Below are positions 9,445 through 20,347 of a stretch of DNA of 64,000 nucleotides, piece after piece. A program made the position numbers and the translations under genes. Within the stretch, counting starts at the first letter, position 1. Each line of letters starts with the position of its first letter. This DNA is from Lodderomyces elongisporus (lineage: Eukaryota; Ascomycota; Pichiomycetes; Serinales; Debaryomycetaceae), in the NCBI RefSeq assembly GCF_030384665.1, contig NC_083675.1, forward strand, positions 2,042,001 through 2,106,000, read 5' to 3'. The notes below the pieces were generated by a model. It did no database searches. It had not been told where the DNA came from and saw only the letters and a program-made list of their open reading frames with translations.

Positions 9445-10541
9445 TTTCCTTAAAAAAAAGCATCTATATTGTACATTTCCATTCGCCGTATCATTTATGA
9501 CGAGGATGTAATGAGGCTTGTCTTCTTCTAAGCTTAAGTTGAATTACAAGTTGGCAAGAGGAAGGTCGTGTACTGTGACAGATATAATACTAGGTCACAT
9601 TTGCAAGTATAAAACCAAACAAGAGTAAGAACGAATGTGAGTAATTATCTTCCTGATTTATATGAAAAACTTTTTTGATATTTTACATACAGAATGAGAT
9701 TGGGTACAATCTTTTGATTGTTGCCTTCTTTTTTTTTTTTTGCTTCTACTTACCTCCAGTCATGTCTTGTATTCTAAGTTTATAAATATGTAATGTACCT
9801 TGCGTTTTTATAATTATTATTGTTGTAATTTGGTAGCAATTCAGTACCAAAATACAAAAATACCCACTTTTAAAAGATTGTCAACCTATTGACTCAGCTT
9901 TCAATAGCCTCTTTTGCAAGTATAGCAGAAATAAAAAAGTATCCTATATAAAACCAAATATTGCCCTTTTTTCATATTTAAAAAAAATTACAACTAGGAA
10001 GAAAAATACAGTAAACGAAATGATTGGTCCAAAGATGGAAAAGTTGATGAGGTTTCGCAGCCAAACATTGCGTTCGATGAGCGCTATTACTCAAAGTTTA
10101 TACACATTGTTTATTATAAATTAATTTTCTCTTTCGTTTTCCCCTCCTTGTCACATAAAAAACATGGACTTCATATATACAACCTCTTTTCTTGTTGTGT
10201 AGTTCCTACATCGTGCAAAACATTATACCAACAAAAAAACAAGAACAAAGATAGAAATAAAAATAAAAATGAAAAATAAAGAAGAGTAGGTTAACATCTA
10301 TGGGTATTAGAGATAACATCTAGTAGCGTATATCTAGCAAGTTTTTTTTCTTTTTTTTTTCACGGTCTACATTGGATTGTAGTAATATGGTAAATGAATG
10401 CAAATAATCAAATAAAAACTGTCTATATCTAAATAATAATTAAAGTAATAGAAAAATTGGAGAAAAAATTTGGAAAAAAATTTTTAAGAAAAAATTGGAA
10501 CAAAAAGACACCTATTTTCAAAGAAATGCAAATTATACAGC

Positions 10542-11060
10542 TTATACCAAAGCAGCAGCCAAACCAGCCAAGGCAGCCAATCCAACGGCGCCACCTTGTA
10601 CAGCAGCAGCACCTGCGACATATGTAGACACTTGAGCAGCTTCGGAAGCAGAGCTGGATCCATTGTATGCAGCAACACTCAGGCTCGCACTCAAGCTCGA
10701 TGTGAACAATGTGGATTGTGCAGTTTCAGTAGCCTCAACGTTTTGAGTTTCCAACACTGTTGGGGTAATTGTGACATCGACGTATTCGTCTGATTCTGTT
10801 GATTCTTGTGGAGCAACTTGTGACTCGGCAGCAACAGTTGCTGGTGATGAAACAGCTTGTGGAGCTGAGGTTTGATCAGCATTGGCAACATCACCGGTTG
10901 TGCTCTCAGTCAATGGACAGAATGTGGTGTAAACAGTTTCAACACCATCAACGGTGACAGTAGCAACAGATGTTGTACCAGCAACAACTGTAGTGGCATC
11001 AGCTGAGACTGAAGCAGCAATGAGTGAGACGGCCAAAAATAATGAGTTTGAGAATTGCAT
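10542..11060 (-). CDS. PGA6: Small GPI-anchored cell-wall protein, Pga6-like
   Basis: A 172-residue protein. Residues 1-20 (MQFSNSLFLAVSLIAASVSA) are a clear signal peptide ending in an AxA-type cleavage site. The body is rich in Thr, Val, Ala and Ser and contains the VETVYTTFCPLTE motif (about 40-52), common in Candida GPI proteins. The C terminus shows an Asn-Gly-Ser candidate omega site (about 132-134) followed by an Ala/Gly/Val-rich hydrophobic tail without a charged end, as in GPI-attachment signals. It should be processed in the ER and end up linked to the plasma membrane or wall glucan. The symbol rests on position beside ARG81, where C. albicans PGA6 lies, plus size and type; sequence identity was not tested. 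Confidence 0.78.
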   Translation of the reverse strand: MQFSNSLFLAVSLIAASVSADATTVVAGTTSVATVTVDGVETVYTTFCPLTESTTGDVANADQTSAPQAVSSPATVAAESQVAPQESTESDEYVDVTITPTVLETQNVEATETAQSTLFTSSLSASLSVAAYNGSSSASEAAQVSTYVAGAAAVQGGAVGLAALAGLAAALV

Positions 11061-12067
11061 TTTTTTTTTAATTATATATATTATTTATATTTCTATGTAT
11101 GTGTGTATGTGTATACGATGTTTAAAAGTGAATGAATGAATGAATGGAATAGACTTGTACCAAAAAAAAAGGAAATAGGATTGGACTTCATGGGTATTTA
11201 TATTCTTTTGGACCTAAGGAAGTCAGGCAGGGAGATGCTCAAGGCAATTCATGTCTACTCGAGGGAAAACACGAAATATTCTTTATTTCTGTGTCTTAAA
11301 TTTTTTTTTTAATTATATCTTTTTTTTTTAATAGTTAATTATTCTACCAACAAAGTAAGTCATCTTCATCGTCAACTTGAATTAGATGTTTTGAAGTGTG
11401 AAAGGGGGGGGGGGGTGGAGTGTAGACTGTTTGAAGGTGGAAGTAATGTTATGATAATAATCGTGAAAGCTAGAGGCTAAACGGGAGATATAATAACAAA
11501 CATAGAAATTATATGAAGGGCGTCATATGCAAACCGATGCAGAAAAGAAAAAGCCTTGTCATATTCCTCAATGTTTGTTATTCTTTCATAAGCAAGGAAC
11601 CCTTCCATACGTTACTAATTGCCAATAGATAAATAAATAAATTAATCAGTTAATCAATTAATCAAAACGCGTTTAATATGACTCGGAAGGTATTTTTGTT
11701 TGTATTGTTTATTATTTCTTGCTCCAACTCACAGATATCGTGTTCAGGTACGCCCTCGAGCAAAGTAATATACTTTACTTATTGATAATAGTTCAGACAA
11801 CAATGATTATTGAAGATCCTCATAGTGCCATGGCCTTACTTTCACCATAAAACATGAAACTTGACGTTCCACAAAACACCACCAAAAAAATATTGTATGT
11901 TTATTTATTTATTTATTTTCTTCCTGATCTCCTTGAACAACCAAAACAAAACAAACAAACAACGCGCACCATTTTCTGAGCGCGTTGTTTTGTATTCGCG
12001 CGCGAGATGGAGAACAAAAAAGAACAAAATAAAAAAAAGACGCGTAGTCAGTAATAAGCATCACTAC

Positions 12068-12099
<32 letters not shown>

Positions 12100-13026
12100 G
12101 AATTCAACACCATTATCGTTGAAGCCTCACACGAAGTACTACACGAAGCAGCTTAGCCGAACATCATTGGAGATGCTTTGGTTTTTTTTTTTTGACTTCT
12201 CATTACTTGTTCATCTTTCTTTGAAGTTTACTTTTTATTTTCTTTTTTTCTCAGTGGCTTTTTCAAATTTTTTTTTTTTCTTTGTTTCAGACTAGATTCA
12301 CATTTTGCAAAAGAAGAAAAAAAAAAGATCTAGAACACCCTCTTATAGCATCCCATTTCTTTTCAAATTTACATGCTTAATATGTTCTATTGGAATAACA
12401 AAAACCAAAACCAAAAAAAAAAAAAAAAAAGAGAGAGAGAGTGTGTGTGTGTCTGTGTGTGTGAAAAGAAAACAAACATTTCTTGTGTATGAGTACCACG
12501 AATAATACATAACCAGGCTTTCATTACCAAGTATCTACAACAACAACTCTACTCATCTCGTGCTCATTTAATTACTCGTCGATTTATCGTTTCTACTGAT
12601 ATGCTATGCTTTGTTAATCATCAAGGCACAATAATTGTTGAATTCTAAGTACTCTTGATGACATATTCTATTATTCATGGATTCATATATATCAGTGATA
12701 CTTCTATATATCTACTTCTACATCTTGTATGTTTCCATTTATGTCTATTTTTACTTGCCATTTGTCTCAATGGCTCTTGTCTTTCCTTTTATTTCTTTTA
12801 TCTTTTGTTGGGTAGTCGTGTAACTGGTTTATATCATGCTGGGTTCATCAACTGACGTAATTCTATTGTGTGATGTGGCTTTGATTCACTTTCGTGTCTA
12901 CACCACTTCAACACAAATAAAATCAAATCAAATACCAAATACCAAACTCCAATTATCCTCTTCCTAGTTCATTTCCGCCTCCTCTGCCATTCTCTTTCTT
13001 TATCATTTAAATCACTCTAGACTTGT
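11061..13026. other. Long intergenic region (2 kb) upstream of PGA6-like gene
   Basis: Contains a G12 tract (11404-11415), a T-tract of about 21 (12079-12099) and a (GA)/(GT) microsatellite (12431-12463). Open frames here encode only Phe/Lys-rich low-complexity peptides. No gene or RNA gene recognised. Confidence 0.55.
11195..11202 (-). promoter_or_regulatory. TATA box upstream of the GPI-protein gene
   Basis: TATAAATA on the minus strand about 135-142 nt before the PGA6-like ATG. A consensus TATA box at this distance fits a strongly regulated wall-protein gene; inference from sequence only. Confidence 0.55.
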
Positions 13027-16000
13027 TCAATTCAACATGAGATTCATTTCCCAATCCTGCACCACACTGACCCAATCATCTTTACTCTCTTTCATCCTCC
13101 TTCTTCTCCACACCTCAAGCATAATTTGTCTTGCTCCCCAATAACTCCCCAAATACTGCGCAATATCTGCTCCCCATTTTTTAAATCCCACTTGCAATTC
13201 ACTTGATTTTGCTTCACACCCAGCTATAAAACCTTGCCAAAACAACGGAATGATATTCGCTTTGCCCTGTGCTATAAGCTCTTGAATTGAATTCAAATGA
13301 TAAAGCGTCGATTCAACACGATTTTGAAGCTTAAACGAAGCAACACCTAGAACAAATCTATTGAAATAAATCACCAACGCATGGTAGAATGACATGATGT
13401 GATGGTAAGTTGCTTCATGCATTGAAGAAAAAAACTTTTTATTCCCGTCACCACCATCACCATCACCAACACCCTTCTCTCTTTGCACAGTATGCGTAGA
13501 AGTCGATGTTGGGGAGTTCAAACCTGAGCCAACAACCTTGGCCAGATTGTATCCTTCACCAGCAAAACTACCACCGTTAAGATTTTGTCCAGCAAAAAGT
13601 TCCCAATCGAGTCTCCAATCTTGTAAGTTTTTATCCAAATCTTGCACTCTTGGTCCATAGTCCAGAGGAGGGGACTTTCGGATTCCAGTATAGTAAATTT
13701 TAACACGAAGGAGCTCAACTGTTTCACTAAACAACAAAATTAAAGAATTTGGCAAACCATACAATGCATCCGTGGCAAAGTTCTCATCATTCTTTTTGGT
13801 GTTGATCAATTTCTTATTCACAAACTGCGGAGATGTAGTGGTTGTTGTTGGCCTCGGGCTTGAAAAAGAATTGTTTACAATAAAGTCTATTCTCCCCTTG
13901 TTTGTGGGTATCTTTCTTTGGTAACTGTTATCACCACCTCCACTACCACTGCTATTGCCGCTATTGCCGTTGTTATTGTTTTTATTATTGCTATTGTTAA
14001 TTTGAGCAGTTTTGCCAAATTTATCTCCATTAACATCGTAACCAAACCCTGCATTGGAGTCAAAATCATCCCTGACACTTTCAAACTGTAAGCTCGTAGA
14101 GTCCTGAATTAATTTTAACGACAGAAAAATCCGATGCAAAATCCGTGCTTTGGATGAAAGCTTCTTCTTATTAGCCATTTTGGCAACAATCACTTTCCCA
14201 CACCATGTGATGTATAATCCAGTATCTTGCATGGTACCCCAAACTAAATCAACACTGATCATTGTCATTACTGCACAAAGCACATCTTTGTACTTTTCAT
14301 GACTCACACAATGCTCGATTCCTGCTTGGATATTGTTATTGTTCTTTTGGTTCAGATTCAACAACTGCTTAACAAACAAACTAGCCTGGTTTCTCAACGC
14401 AATGCCCAAATTAAGATAGAATTTCATTGGCTCCGAATTTTTTGGAAACTTGGATTGTAAATTGAATGCCGAGACTGCAAGTAATGCATTCAATAATGCA
14501 TTTTTTGCCGTGGTGGTCTTCCCCAAAGCCAGTAATTCTCCAATTGCCATCAATGCGCGTGGAAAATATATCGCCTTCCACGGGTTTTCTGTAAGTGGAA
14601 TCACCGTCATTAGATCAGCAACGTCTGTGACATAGTAGTTGAGCAAATACCGAGTTAAAGGTTGCACTTGCAATGCTGTACTTGGTATACCAAATTGCTG
14701 CTTGGGTAAACCAAGATCAAAGTTGACACGGAGTGGGTTCTGCACTGTTTTCATTATTGTGGCCAACAATGTCGAGTCGTTTGAGCGATCGCCTTCAACA
14801 ACCTCCAGATCATCTGCACCAGTGCTTTGTGCATGGAGTTGAATCTCAAGATTATCATTCATTTGGTATGGGTTATTGTAAAAAAAGTTGGAAAAATTGG
14901 AGTAATGTATAGGATCAATTAAAGCATCTGAATTATAGTGTTGCTGCAGTTGTTGTGGGGTTGCATTTTGAGGGTGGTGCTGATGATTTAGGATATTCGA
15001 CATAGACATGTTTGCAACCGAAGAAGGCGTTTGCAACAGAGTTTGCGATTGCGATTGCGATTGCGGTTGTGGCTGTGGTTGCAGTTGCGGTTGCAGTTGT
15101 GGAGGTATAGAGTTGAATAGCTGAGCTTTGTTATGAAATACTAAATTTAACAAATCAGGATTGTTAAGATTAAAGCCAAAACCATCGAAATTGGCATCGT
15201 TCGCAATGGGCATATTATTGTTCAAATCGTAGTTGTTCATCAAATCAAGATAGTGCGTGTCCAAGGCAGCAGCTGAAATCAACGCCGCATCTTTTAACTC
15301 ATTTGATAACCAAAATTGATCTTGCGGGACAGCATCCATTGAAATCTGAGAAGCGTCATTGGCCATTGTCATAGATTGTGGGGATTCAATAGCTGAACTA
15401 GGTGAAAATTGTTGAATGTTTTCCTTTGTATGTATTTGGTTATTCTTGTGGGGTGATCGTTTTTGTTGGTGTTGGGCTTGGCGTTGCAGTGGATTGGTTG
15501 TCACCAGCTTACTTGGTTTTGCAACTTTTGGTTTCTTGTATTGTTGCCGTTGATTACGTTGCTGTCTTCGTTTCTCATGTTTGATGCCACGAAACACACC
15601 AAATGGGCCTTTCATTTTCGTCGCGTCTTGTGGATTCACATCTTGCGTATTGCCAGTGTGAGTTTGTAAATACGCAAGATCCCTATCCATGTCATCATAT
15701 GTCTTGTAGGGCTCTTTCCATACAACAAAATCAATCAATCTTCTATAATGAAGTTGTTCCGGTGCAGTGGGTGTTCCTTCTCTTCGCAAGTCTTCATCTC
15801 TCATCTCATCAATTGTTCTGAATATCACTTTTGTGGACTTTACGTCGCAGCTATTAACCGAAATATTACTACTATTTGCAGGACAATTAGCACCAGTTCC
15901 ATCTCCTTCACCATTATAAATAGGTCTGAACTCTATTGGTTTGGACCACCGTAGTCTGATATCGTATCCAGCACATGTCAATTTGGCTTTTATGCATTTC

Positions 16001-16365
16001 TGGCAATGTGGCTTGCCCAAATCACATTTGATTTTTCGGCTCCTACATGTGTGACAACCTTTAAATGTCTTGAATCGTCGCTTTGGTTGTTCACGCGATG
16101 GAGTTATCTGGTCATTTTGAGCAGTTTGTGTGGCTAAAGTGCTTGGAGTGATTGACTCTGTTGGGAAAATCGAGGCATGCGACGATGCTGGTTCTACCGA
16201 TGGTTCTGTTTCTATTTGTGCTTGTGCTTGTGCTTGTGCCTGTGTTGATGTTGATGTTGATGTCGATGTTGATGTCTGTGTCTGTGTCTGTGTCTGTGTT
16301 GGTGTGGGAGACGTGCTTGACAGCTTGGTCGGAGATTGTGGGTGCGTAGTATCAATGGGAGACAT
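13027..16365 (-). CDS. ARG81: Zn2Cys6 transcription factor, Arg81-like
   Basis: A 1112-residue protein. The first 55 residues are simple repeats: (TQ)n, (TS)n and (QA)n. The zinc cluster has Cys104, 107, 114, 121, 124 and 131 with C-X2-C-X6-C-X6-C-X2-C-X6-C spacing, in FKGCHTCRSRKIKCD. It is directly followed by AGYDIRLRWSKP, a signature also found in yeast Arg81 (ArgRII), and by a conserved block around DFVVWKEPYKTYDDMDRDLA (about 213-232). The middle is Gln/Asn rich; the C-terminal half resembles a fungal transcription-factor regulatory domain interrupted by Asn/Gly-rich and proline-rich inserts. Arg81 in yeast controls arginine metabolism with Mcm1 and Arg80. Placement beside PGA6 and LYS142 agrees with the C. 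albicans neighbourhood. Regulatory targets in this species are not shown by the sequence. Confidence 0.8.
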   Translation of the reverse strand: MSPIDTTHPQSPTKLSSTSPTPTQTQTQTQTSTSTSTSTSTQAQAQAQAQIETEPSVEPASSHASIFPTESITPSTLATQTAQNDQITPSREQPKRRFKTFKGCHTCRSRKIKCDLGKPHCQKCIKAKLTCAGYDIRLRWSKPIEFRPIYNGEGDGTGANCPANSSNISVNSCDVKSTKVIFRTIDEMRDEDLRREGTPTAPEQLHYRRLIDFVVWKEPYKTYDDMDRDLAYLQTHTGNTQDVNPQDATKMKGPFGVFRGIKHEKRRQQRNQRQQYKKPKVAKPSKLVTTNPLQRQAQHQQKRSPHKNNQIHTKENIQQFSPSSAIESPQSMTMANDASQISMDAVPQDQFWLSNELKDAALISAAALDTHYLDLMNNYDLNNNMPIANDANFDGFGFNLNNPDLLNLVFHNKAQLFNSIPPQLQPQLQPQPQPQSQSQSQTLLQTPSSVANMSMSNILNHQHHPQNATPQQLQQHYNSDALIDPIHYSNFSNFFYNNPYQMNDNLEIQLHAQSTGADDLEVVEGDRSNDSTLLATIMKTVQNPLRVNFDLGLPKQQFGIPSTALQVQPLTRYLLNYYVTDVADLMTVIPLTENPWKAIYFPRALMAIGELLALGKTTTAKNALLNALLAVSAFNLQSKFPKNSEPMKFYLNLGIALRNQASLFVKQLLNLNQKNNNNIQAGIEHCVSHEKYKDVLCAVMTMISVDLVWGTMQDTGLYITWCGKVIVAKMANKKKLSSKARILHRIFLSLKLIQDSTSLQFESVRDDFDSNAGFGYDVNGDKFGKTAQINNSNNKNNNNGNSGNSSGSGGGDNSYQRKIPTNKGRIDFIVNNSFSSPRPTTTTTSPQFVNKKLINTKKNDENFATDALYGLPNSLILLFSETVELLRVKIYYTGIRKSPPLDYGPRVQDLDKNLQDWRLDWELFAGQNLNGGSFAGEGYNLAKVVGSGLNSPTSTSTHTVQREKGVGDGDGGDGNKKFFSSMHEATYHHIMSFYHALVIYFNRFVLGVASFKLQNRVESTLYHLNSIQELIAQGKANIIPLFWQGFIAGCEAKSSELQVGFKKWGADIAQYLGSYWGARQIMLEVWRRRRMKESKDDWVSVVQDWEMNLMLN
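16222..16302. repeat. Coding hexanucleotide repeats in ARG81-like N terminus
   Basis: Consecutive runs of TGTGCT, TGATGT and TGTGTC units on the plus strand, which encode the (QA), (TS) and (TQ) dipeptide runs on the minus strand. Confidence 0.85.
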
Positions 16366-16893
16366 CTGTTGTAGTAACTAGTTATCTGTACGGTACGTTA
16401 GCTCGTATCACTTGATCTCTTCTCTCTTCTCTCTAAGTTACTCAAATGGAAAGAATTTGTTGCAGATATGATTTCCCCTTTCTCTCTCTCTCTCTTTCTT
16501 TCTCTTTCTACTTCTCCGTGCAATATATAATTCTTTCCTTCAGGCCATCTTCTACCATTCATCTTTTTAACTACGTGTGCGGCTTTCGTATCGCTTAAAC
16601 TTTCTATTTTGGAGAGAAAAAAAGAGAGAGGAAAAAAAAAGAGAGAGAGGAACTGAATAATTTAGTATAGTAAATTTCACAAAATACATGGAAAAGAATT
16701 TGCAAATCTTTTATTCACTTCCCCTCCTTTTTTTCCTCCCCCATTCCTGTTAAGGGGTGGGAAAATAGGACACTCAAAGCACTATTAGAATAAGCTTAGA
16801 CACAAAAATATTTCATTTGCCAATTGTCATTTGCCATTTTTAAAATTTCCTTTCTCCTTTCTCCTTTCTCCTAGCCCCTCCCATTATTATCAT
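16366..16893. other. Intergenic: promoter of ARG81-like gene, 3' of LYS142
   Basis: CT-rich stretches (16418-16435 and 16484-16510) and GA-rich stretches (16620-16650). No gene recognised. Confidence 0.55.
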
Positions 16894-19185
16894 TCAATAC
16901 GCTATCTTATCATGCGTCTCCGGTTCATTCTCTACTGCTTGGCCAGAGTCACGCATTTCCCAAAATTTCTTAATCCGCTCAAGTGTAAACTTTGCATTAT
17001 ATGAACCCAACTGGCAACAAATGTTGAAAAAGTTTTCGATAACGGGATATTGCATTTTCTCTGTGCAATTCATTCCCGCAATGGCAATTGGCCATTGGAT
17101 CATCAGGAAAGCGTAGGGAAAATGCATTTGCATGTAATCCTTGGTGTCTTGAAAGCACTCGATTAAACCAACAATCTTTGCCACTAATTGCTTGATGTGT
17201 ATTGAAGTTGGGGGATTCAATAAAATTTCAGTAAATACACTAATAATGCCAGCCAAAGAATATGCTTGCTGTGAAATATCCATCCAGCTTACAATAAGCG
17301 ATGATCCGTCTAATTTTTGAATAGTGTCCATCAAATTTCCTTTACTCGTTGGAGATGATGTCAGTGAAGATGATGAGGATGGGTTTGTAGTAGAAGTTGT
17401 GGAAGATGAAGTATATGGCACTCTAGCATAGAATGTCAAATTATACTGATTGTAAAACCCACTGATCAATTCCAAGTACTCAAATGAGTCTTCAGATAAA
17501 TACCTCTCATTCTCTCGCTTTTGTCTCACCAATTCTGAAAGACGTTTGAAATAAGATATACAGTCTACATGGTATCCCGACATGACATTAAATCCATTAT
17601 CTTGAATAAGATCAAACTGTTTAAGTATGGATTTTTCATATTCATCGTCAAAATTAAAAACAGTATTCATCTCTTCCTTTGTCCTTAGCGTGCCGCCTAA
17701 GTCGGAACTCAAACCTGCCAAAATCTCAAAATCAGCAAACCACAACTTGCACAAGATTAACGTTTTTGACAGTCGAATCTTACTACTTGTGGCCTTGACT
17801 ATTATATCCTTAGCACCTTTTAAATGTGGTCGCCAACTCTGCTTTTCAGTGGTGGCATTCGACGAGGTGAGAAGCAACACAGTGATGAGAATACTTTCGA
17901 TATTTGATGTCAAGTCGTTTTTGACCAGCTTATCTCTGTTTCTGCTTAAAGCTGGTCCAAGTAGTTTCAAACATGCAGATAGATAAGTGCCACAGTTTTC
18001 CAAATCTTTCCTTTTTGTCGACAGGTCTTCCGTGTTATCTGCTGCTAGTTTGGCTCCTTGCGACAAGATAGCCGATAACAAAAATGGTTCTTTTGATGCA
18101 TATTTCATAATCACATCTCTGATTGGATTTGAATACTGTCCTGTATTTTTATCAAATGCCCCAAATGGCAAGATCTCCATGGCAAAGTTGTCGTAAAATT
18201 CCTTGAGATAGCGCTTTTCGTCATCTGTGCTGAGTGTAATGTAGTTTATGGGAATGTGCTTGGGAATATCATCTGAATATGGTGTTGAGATGATGAAGCC
18301 CGGTTCAAGTAAGTTTTTCTGCACTTGATTTGGTTCAGGGTTATAGCTAATATTGGAAGTAAACATAATGTCATTAACAAGATTGTTCAAGTCCATTGCC
18401 AATATATCCAAATCATCGTTACTATAAACATCACCAAGTAGCAAAGGGTTCGGGTTGACAAGGTCATTTACAGTGGGTAATGAATTTGCCCCTAGTGACT
18501 GGGCCTGTCCTGGTATCAGGGTTTGTGCAAGCTGTATTGGTGGTGAGGTCAAGGGCGGTGTTCCAGGTGATGTATGTTGTCTTTCAATTTCTCTTTCACC
18601 TTGACTCTGTTGTTGTTGTTGCTGCTGTTGCTGTTGTTGTACACCACGCAAGTTGCTTTGAGGAAAAGAACTTGTATGAAATGCATTCAGGTACAAGCTT
18701 TGTATTGTGAAAGGGTCATTGTTATAATACATATTCTCTTCTTTTGTTGTTGTTTCTCCATCCTCAACTGTGGATTTTATCTTTCTACTTTTGCTTTCTG
18801 GTCCATTATATATATGGATTGTAAATGGTCGTTTCCGTTTCGTCCTGGAGGAGGAGGTCCTTTTATGTAGCGCTCGTTGTCTTTCGATTACTTCTCGTAG
18901 TAATCTTGCTTCTCCTTTACCACCACCAATTTCTCGTTCTGTTTCTTGTTCTTGCAAACTTGAAATCAGTTTGCCTTCTCCAAGAACATTATATAGCCGA
19001 GAATTCATCTCCAACACTTTCTTTGAAACTCGTTGCACTGTTTCCCCTTGTTTCGGATAGGAACACTCTTTATCTAGTCTTGTGCAATTTAAACACGCTG
19101 GTTTCTCCTCCAGGCATTTGATCTTGCGTCGTTTACACTCTCTGCACCCTCCTCTACTGTATTGTCGTTTAGGTTTATCGGGCAT
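16894..19185 (-). CDS. LYS142: Zn2Cys6 transcription factor of the LYS14 family (LYS142-like)
   Basis: A 763-residue protein from the ATG at 19185. The frame extends to an ATG at 19284, but those 33 residues are unlike the family, and the zinc cluster normally lies near the N terminus. The cluster is Cys14, 17, 24, 31, 34 and 41 in YSRGGCRECKRRKIKC. A Gln run (about 187-196) and a regulatory domain follow. The middle block FYDNFAMEILPFGAFDK and the WRPHLKGAKDIIVKA and WMDISQQAYSLA segments correspond to the same blocks in its neighbour at 22460-25003 and in yeast Lys14, the activator of lysine biosynthesis genes. C. albicans carries several such paralogues, with LYS142 and LYS143 flanking DAK2 as here. 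The residue after Cys24 is a CTG codon where the paralogue has Ser. Confidence 0.85.
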   Translation of the reverse strand: MPDKPKRQYSRGGCRECKRRKIKCLEEKPACLNCTRLDKECSYPKQGETVQRVSKKVLEMNSRLYNVLGEGKLISSLQEQETEREIGGGKGEARLLREVIERQRALHKRTSSSRTKRKRPFTIHIYNGPESKSRKIKSTVEDGETTTKEENMYYNNDPFTIQSLYLNAFHTSSFPQSNLRGVQQQQQQQQQQQSQGEREIERQHTSPGTPPLTSPPIQLAQTLIPGQAQSLGANSLPTVNDLVNPNPLLLGDVYSNDDLDILAMDLNNLVNDIMFTSNISYNPEPNQVQKNLLEPGFIISTPYSDDIPKHIPINYITLSTDDEKRYLKEFYDNFAMEILPFGAFDKNTGQYSNPIRDVIMKYASKEPFLLSAILSQGAKLAADNTEDLSTKRKDLENCGTYLSACLKLLGPALSRNRDKLVKNDLTSNIESILITVLLLTSSNATTEKQSWRPHLKGAKDIIVKATSSKIRLSKTLILCKLWFADFEILAGLSSDLGGTLRTKEEMNTVFNFDDEYEKSILKQFDLIQDNGFNVMSGYHVDCISYFKRLSELVRQKRENERYLSEDSFEYLELISGFYNQYNLTFYARVPYTSSSTTSTTNPSSSSSLTSSPTSKGNLMDTIQKLDGSSLIVSWMDISQQAYSLAGIISVFTEILLNPPTSIHIKQLVAKIVGLIECFQDTKDYMQMHFPYAFLMIQWPIAIAGMNCTEKMQYPVIENFFNICCQLGSYNAKFTLERIKKFWEMRDSGQAVENEPETHDKIAY

Positions 19186-20347
19186 TTGGTCTCGTATACG
19201 TGTATGTATGTGAATACAAAGCAGGGGATAACAATAAAGGCGGGGGAGGAGGGAGGAATGGTGACAAAGTGGAAGGTCTTGCAATACTGTGTGATCTGGG
19301 GAAGTATTAACCTTTGGTTGATCTCAAAGCGAAAAGAATTTGCGCTTTCGCGCGATTCCCATGAATGGTATAAAGTGATTTATTTTGTTTCACAGAAGAA
19401 GAAAAAGAAGAAGAGAAAGAAGAGAAAGAAGAAGGGTGAGGTGGTGGTAGCGAGAATAAATGAATAGCCAAAAAAAAAACAACAAGAACAGCGACCAGAA
19501 CCACCACCACAACTACTAATGAAAATTGTTAGAAGCAAAAGAAAAGATAAAAACAAAAAAAAGGAGGGAAATAATTCTGTTTCTCTGGATGCCTCTTACA
19601 GATTGGAATTTATCAGGTAACCATTACAATAGTAGTAGAGAGTTCTTCGTTTCTTATACCAAACCCAAAATGCATCACTCCAAATATTCACCCATTCAAC
19701 CCCCCCTCCCCCCACACCGCCTCTTAATTATAAAACCAGTGAACTAATCATTCCATACATACCACAAGCAATAATTTCCCAAGATTCTAAGCAGTTTATT
19801 TGCTACAAACACCCCCCCTTCCCTCTTTTCTTTTCTTTTCCTTTTTACCCTACCCCTCCTCTCATCTTTCCCTCGTTTCTTTAGTAACCTTCTTCTTATG
19901 TTATCCCTCGACTATGTATCAACTTTTTGTTATTATTTGCAAATGGATTGATACAATTTTTGCTTGGTGTAACGAAGAAGTAATGAAATTGATGCTTTTT
20001 ACTCACATTTTATTTTTACTGGACTTTCATTTACGAAATATGACATCATACTTTGCAATCAAGTCGTGCCGCAAGTACCGAAACTACTAACCATTGCTAC
20101 AGAAATACGAAACGCACATCCAGAACCCTAAACCTCCGCACACACACACACACACACACACTTACCCTCCCTTCACTCATTTCTTGAGAAATTATAAATT
20201 CGGAGTTCATTTCCCTTGCTGGGATTTTTGTTCATTCTTGGTTACAGTTATATATCTTCTATTCTTTCTACTCGAACACTTTTTTCTTTTCTTTTTTTTT
20301 TTTTCTTCTTTTAAAAACAAAAAAAAGCAACAGAAGCAAACAACATA
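19186..20347. other. Divergent promoter region of LYS142 and DAK2
   Basis: About 1.2 kb with an AAGAAG-rich stretch (19395-19435), an interrupted C-rich tract (19700-19712), CT-rich DNA (19810-19880) and a (CA)n tract. No gene recognised; the open frames are low complexity. Confidence 0.55.
20139..20161. repeat. Microsatellite (CA)11
   Basis: Uninterrupted CA dinucleotides about 190 nt upstream of the DAK2 start codon. Confidence 0.9.

Larger units (their letters stand above)
8253..10541. other. Long intergenic region (2.3 kb) with simple repeats
   Basis: Lies 5' of the rhomboid gene and 3' of the GPI-protein gene. It contains GGAAGGAA repeats (8270-8300), A/T-only DNA (8505-8585), a (TGCTGT)n stretch (8703-8725), the ATGAAAAAAAA array and the (TTTG)9 array listed separately. 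Small open frames are low complexity. No gene, tRNA or structured RNA recognised. Confidence 0.55.

Noticed and set aside
11861..12295. 144-codon open frame on the plus strand
   Set aside because: Encodes Phe and Lys homopolymer-like stretches from T and A tracts; unlikely to be a gene.
19186..19284. 33-residue N-terminal extension of LYS142
   Set aside because: Cys/His/Leu-rich and unlike LYS143, where the zinc cluster starts near the N terminus; the ATG at 19185 is preferred.
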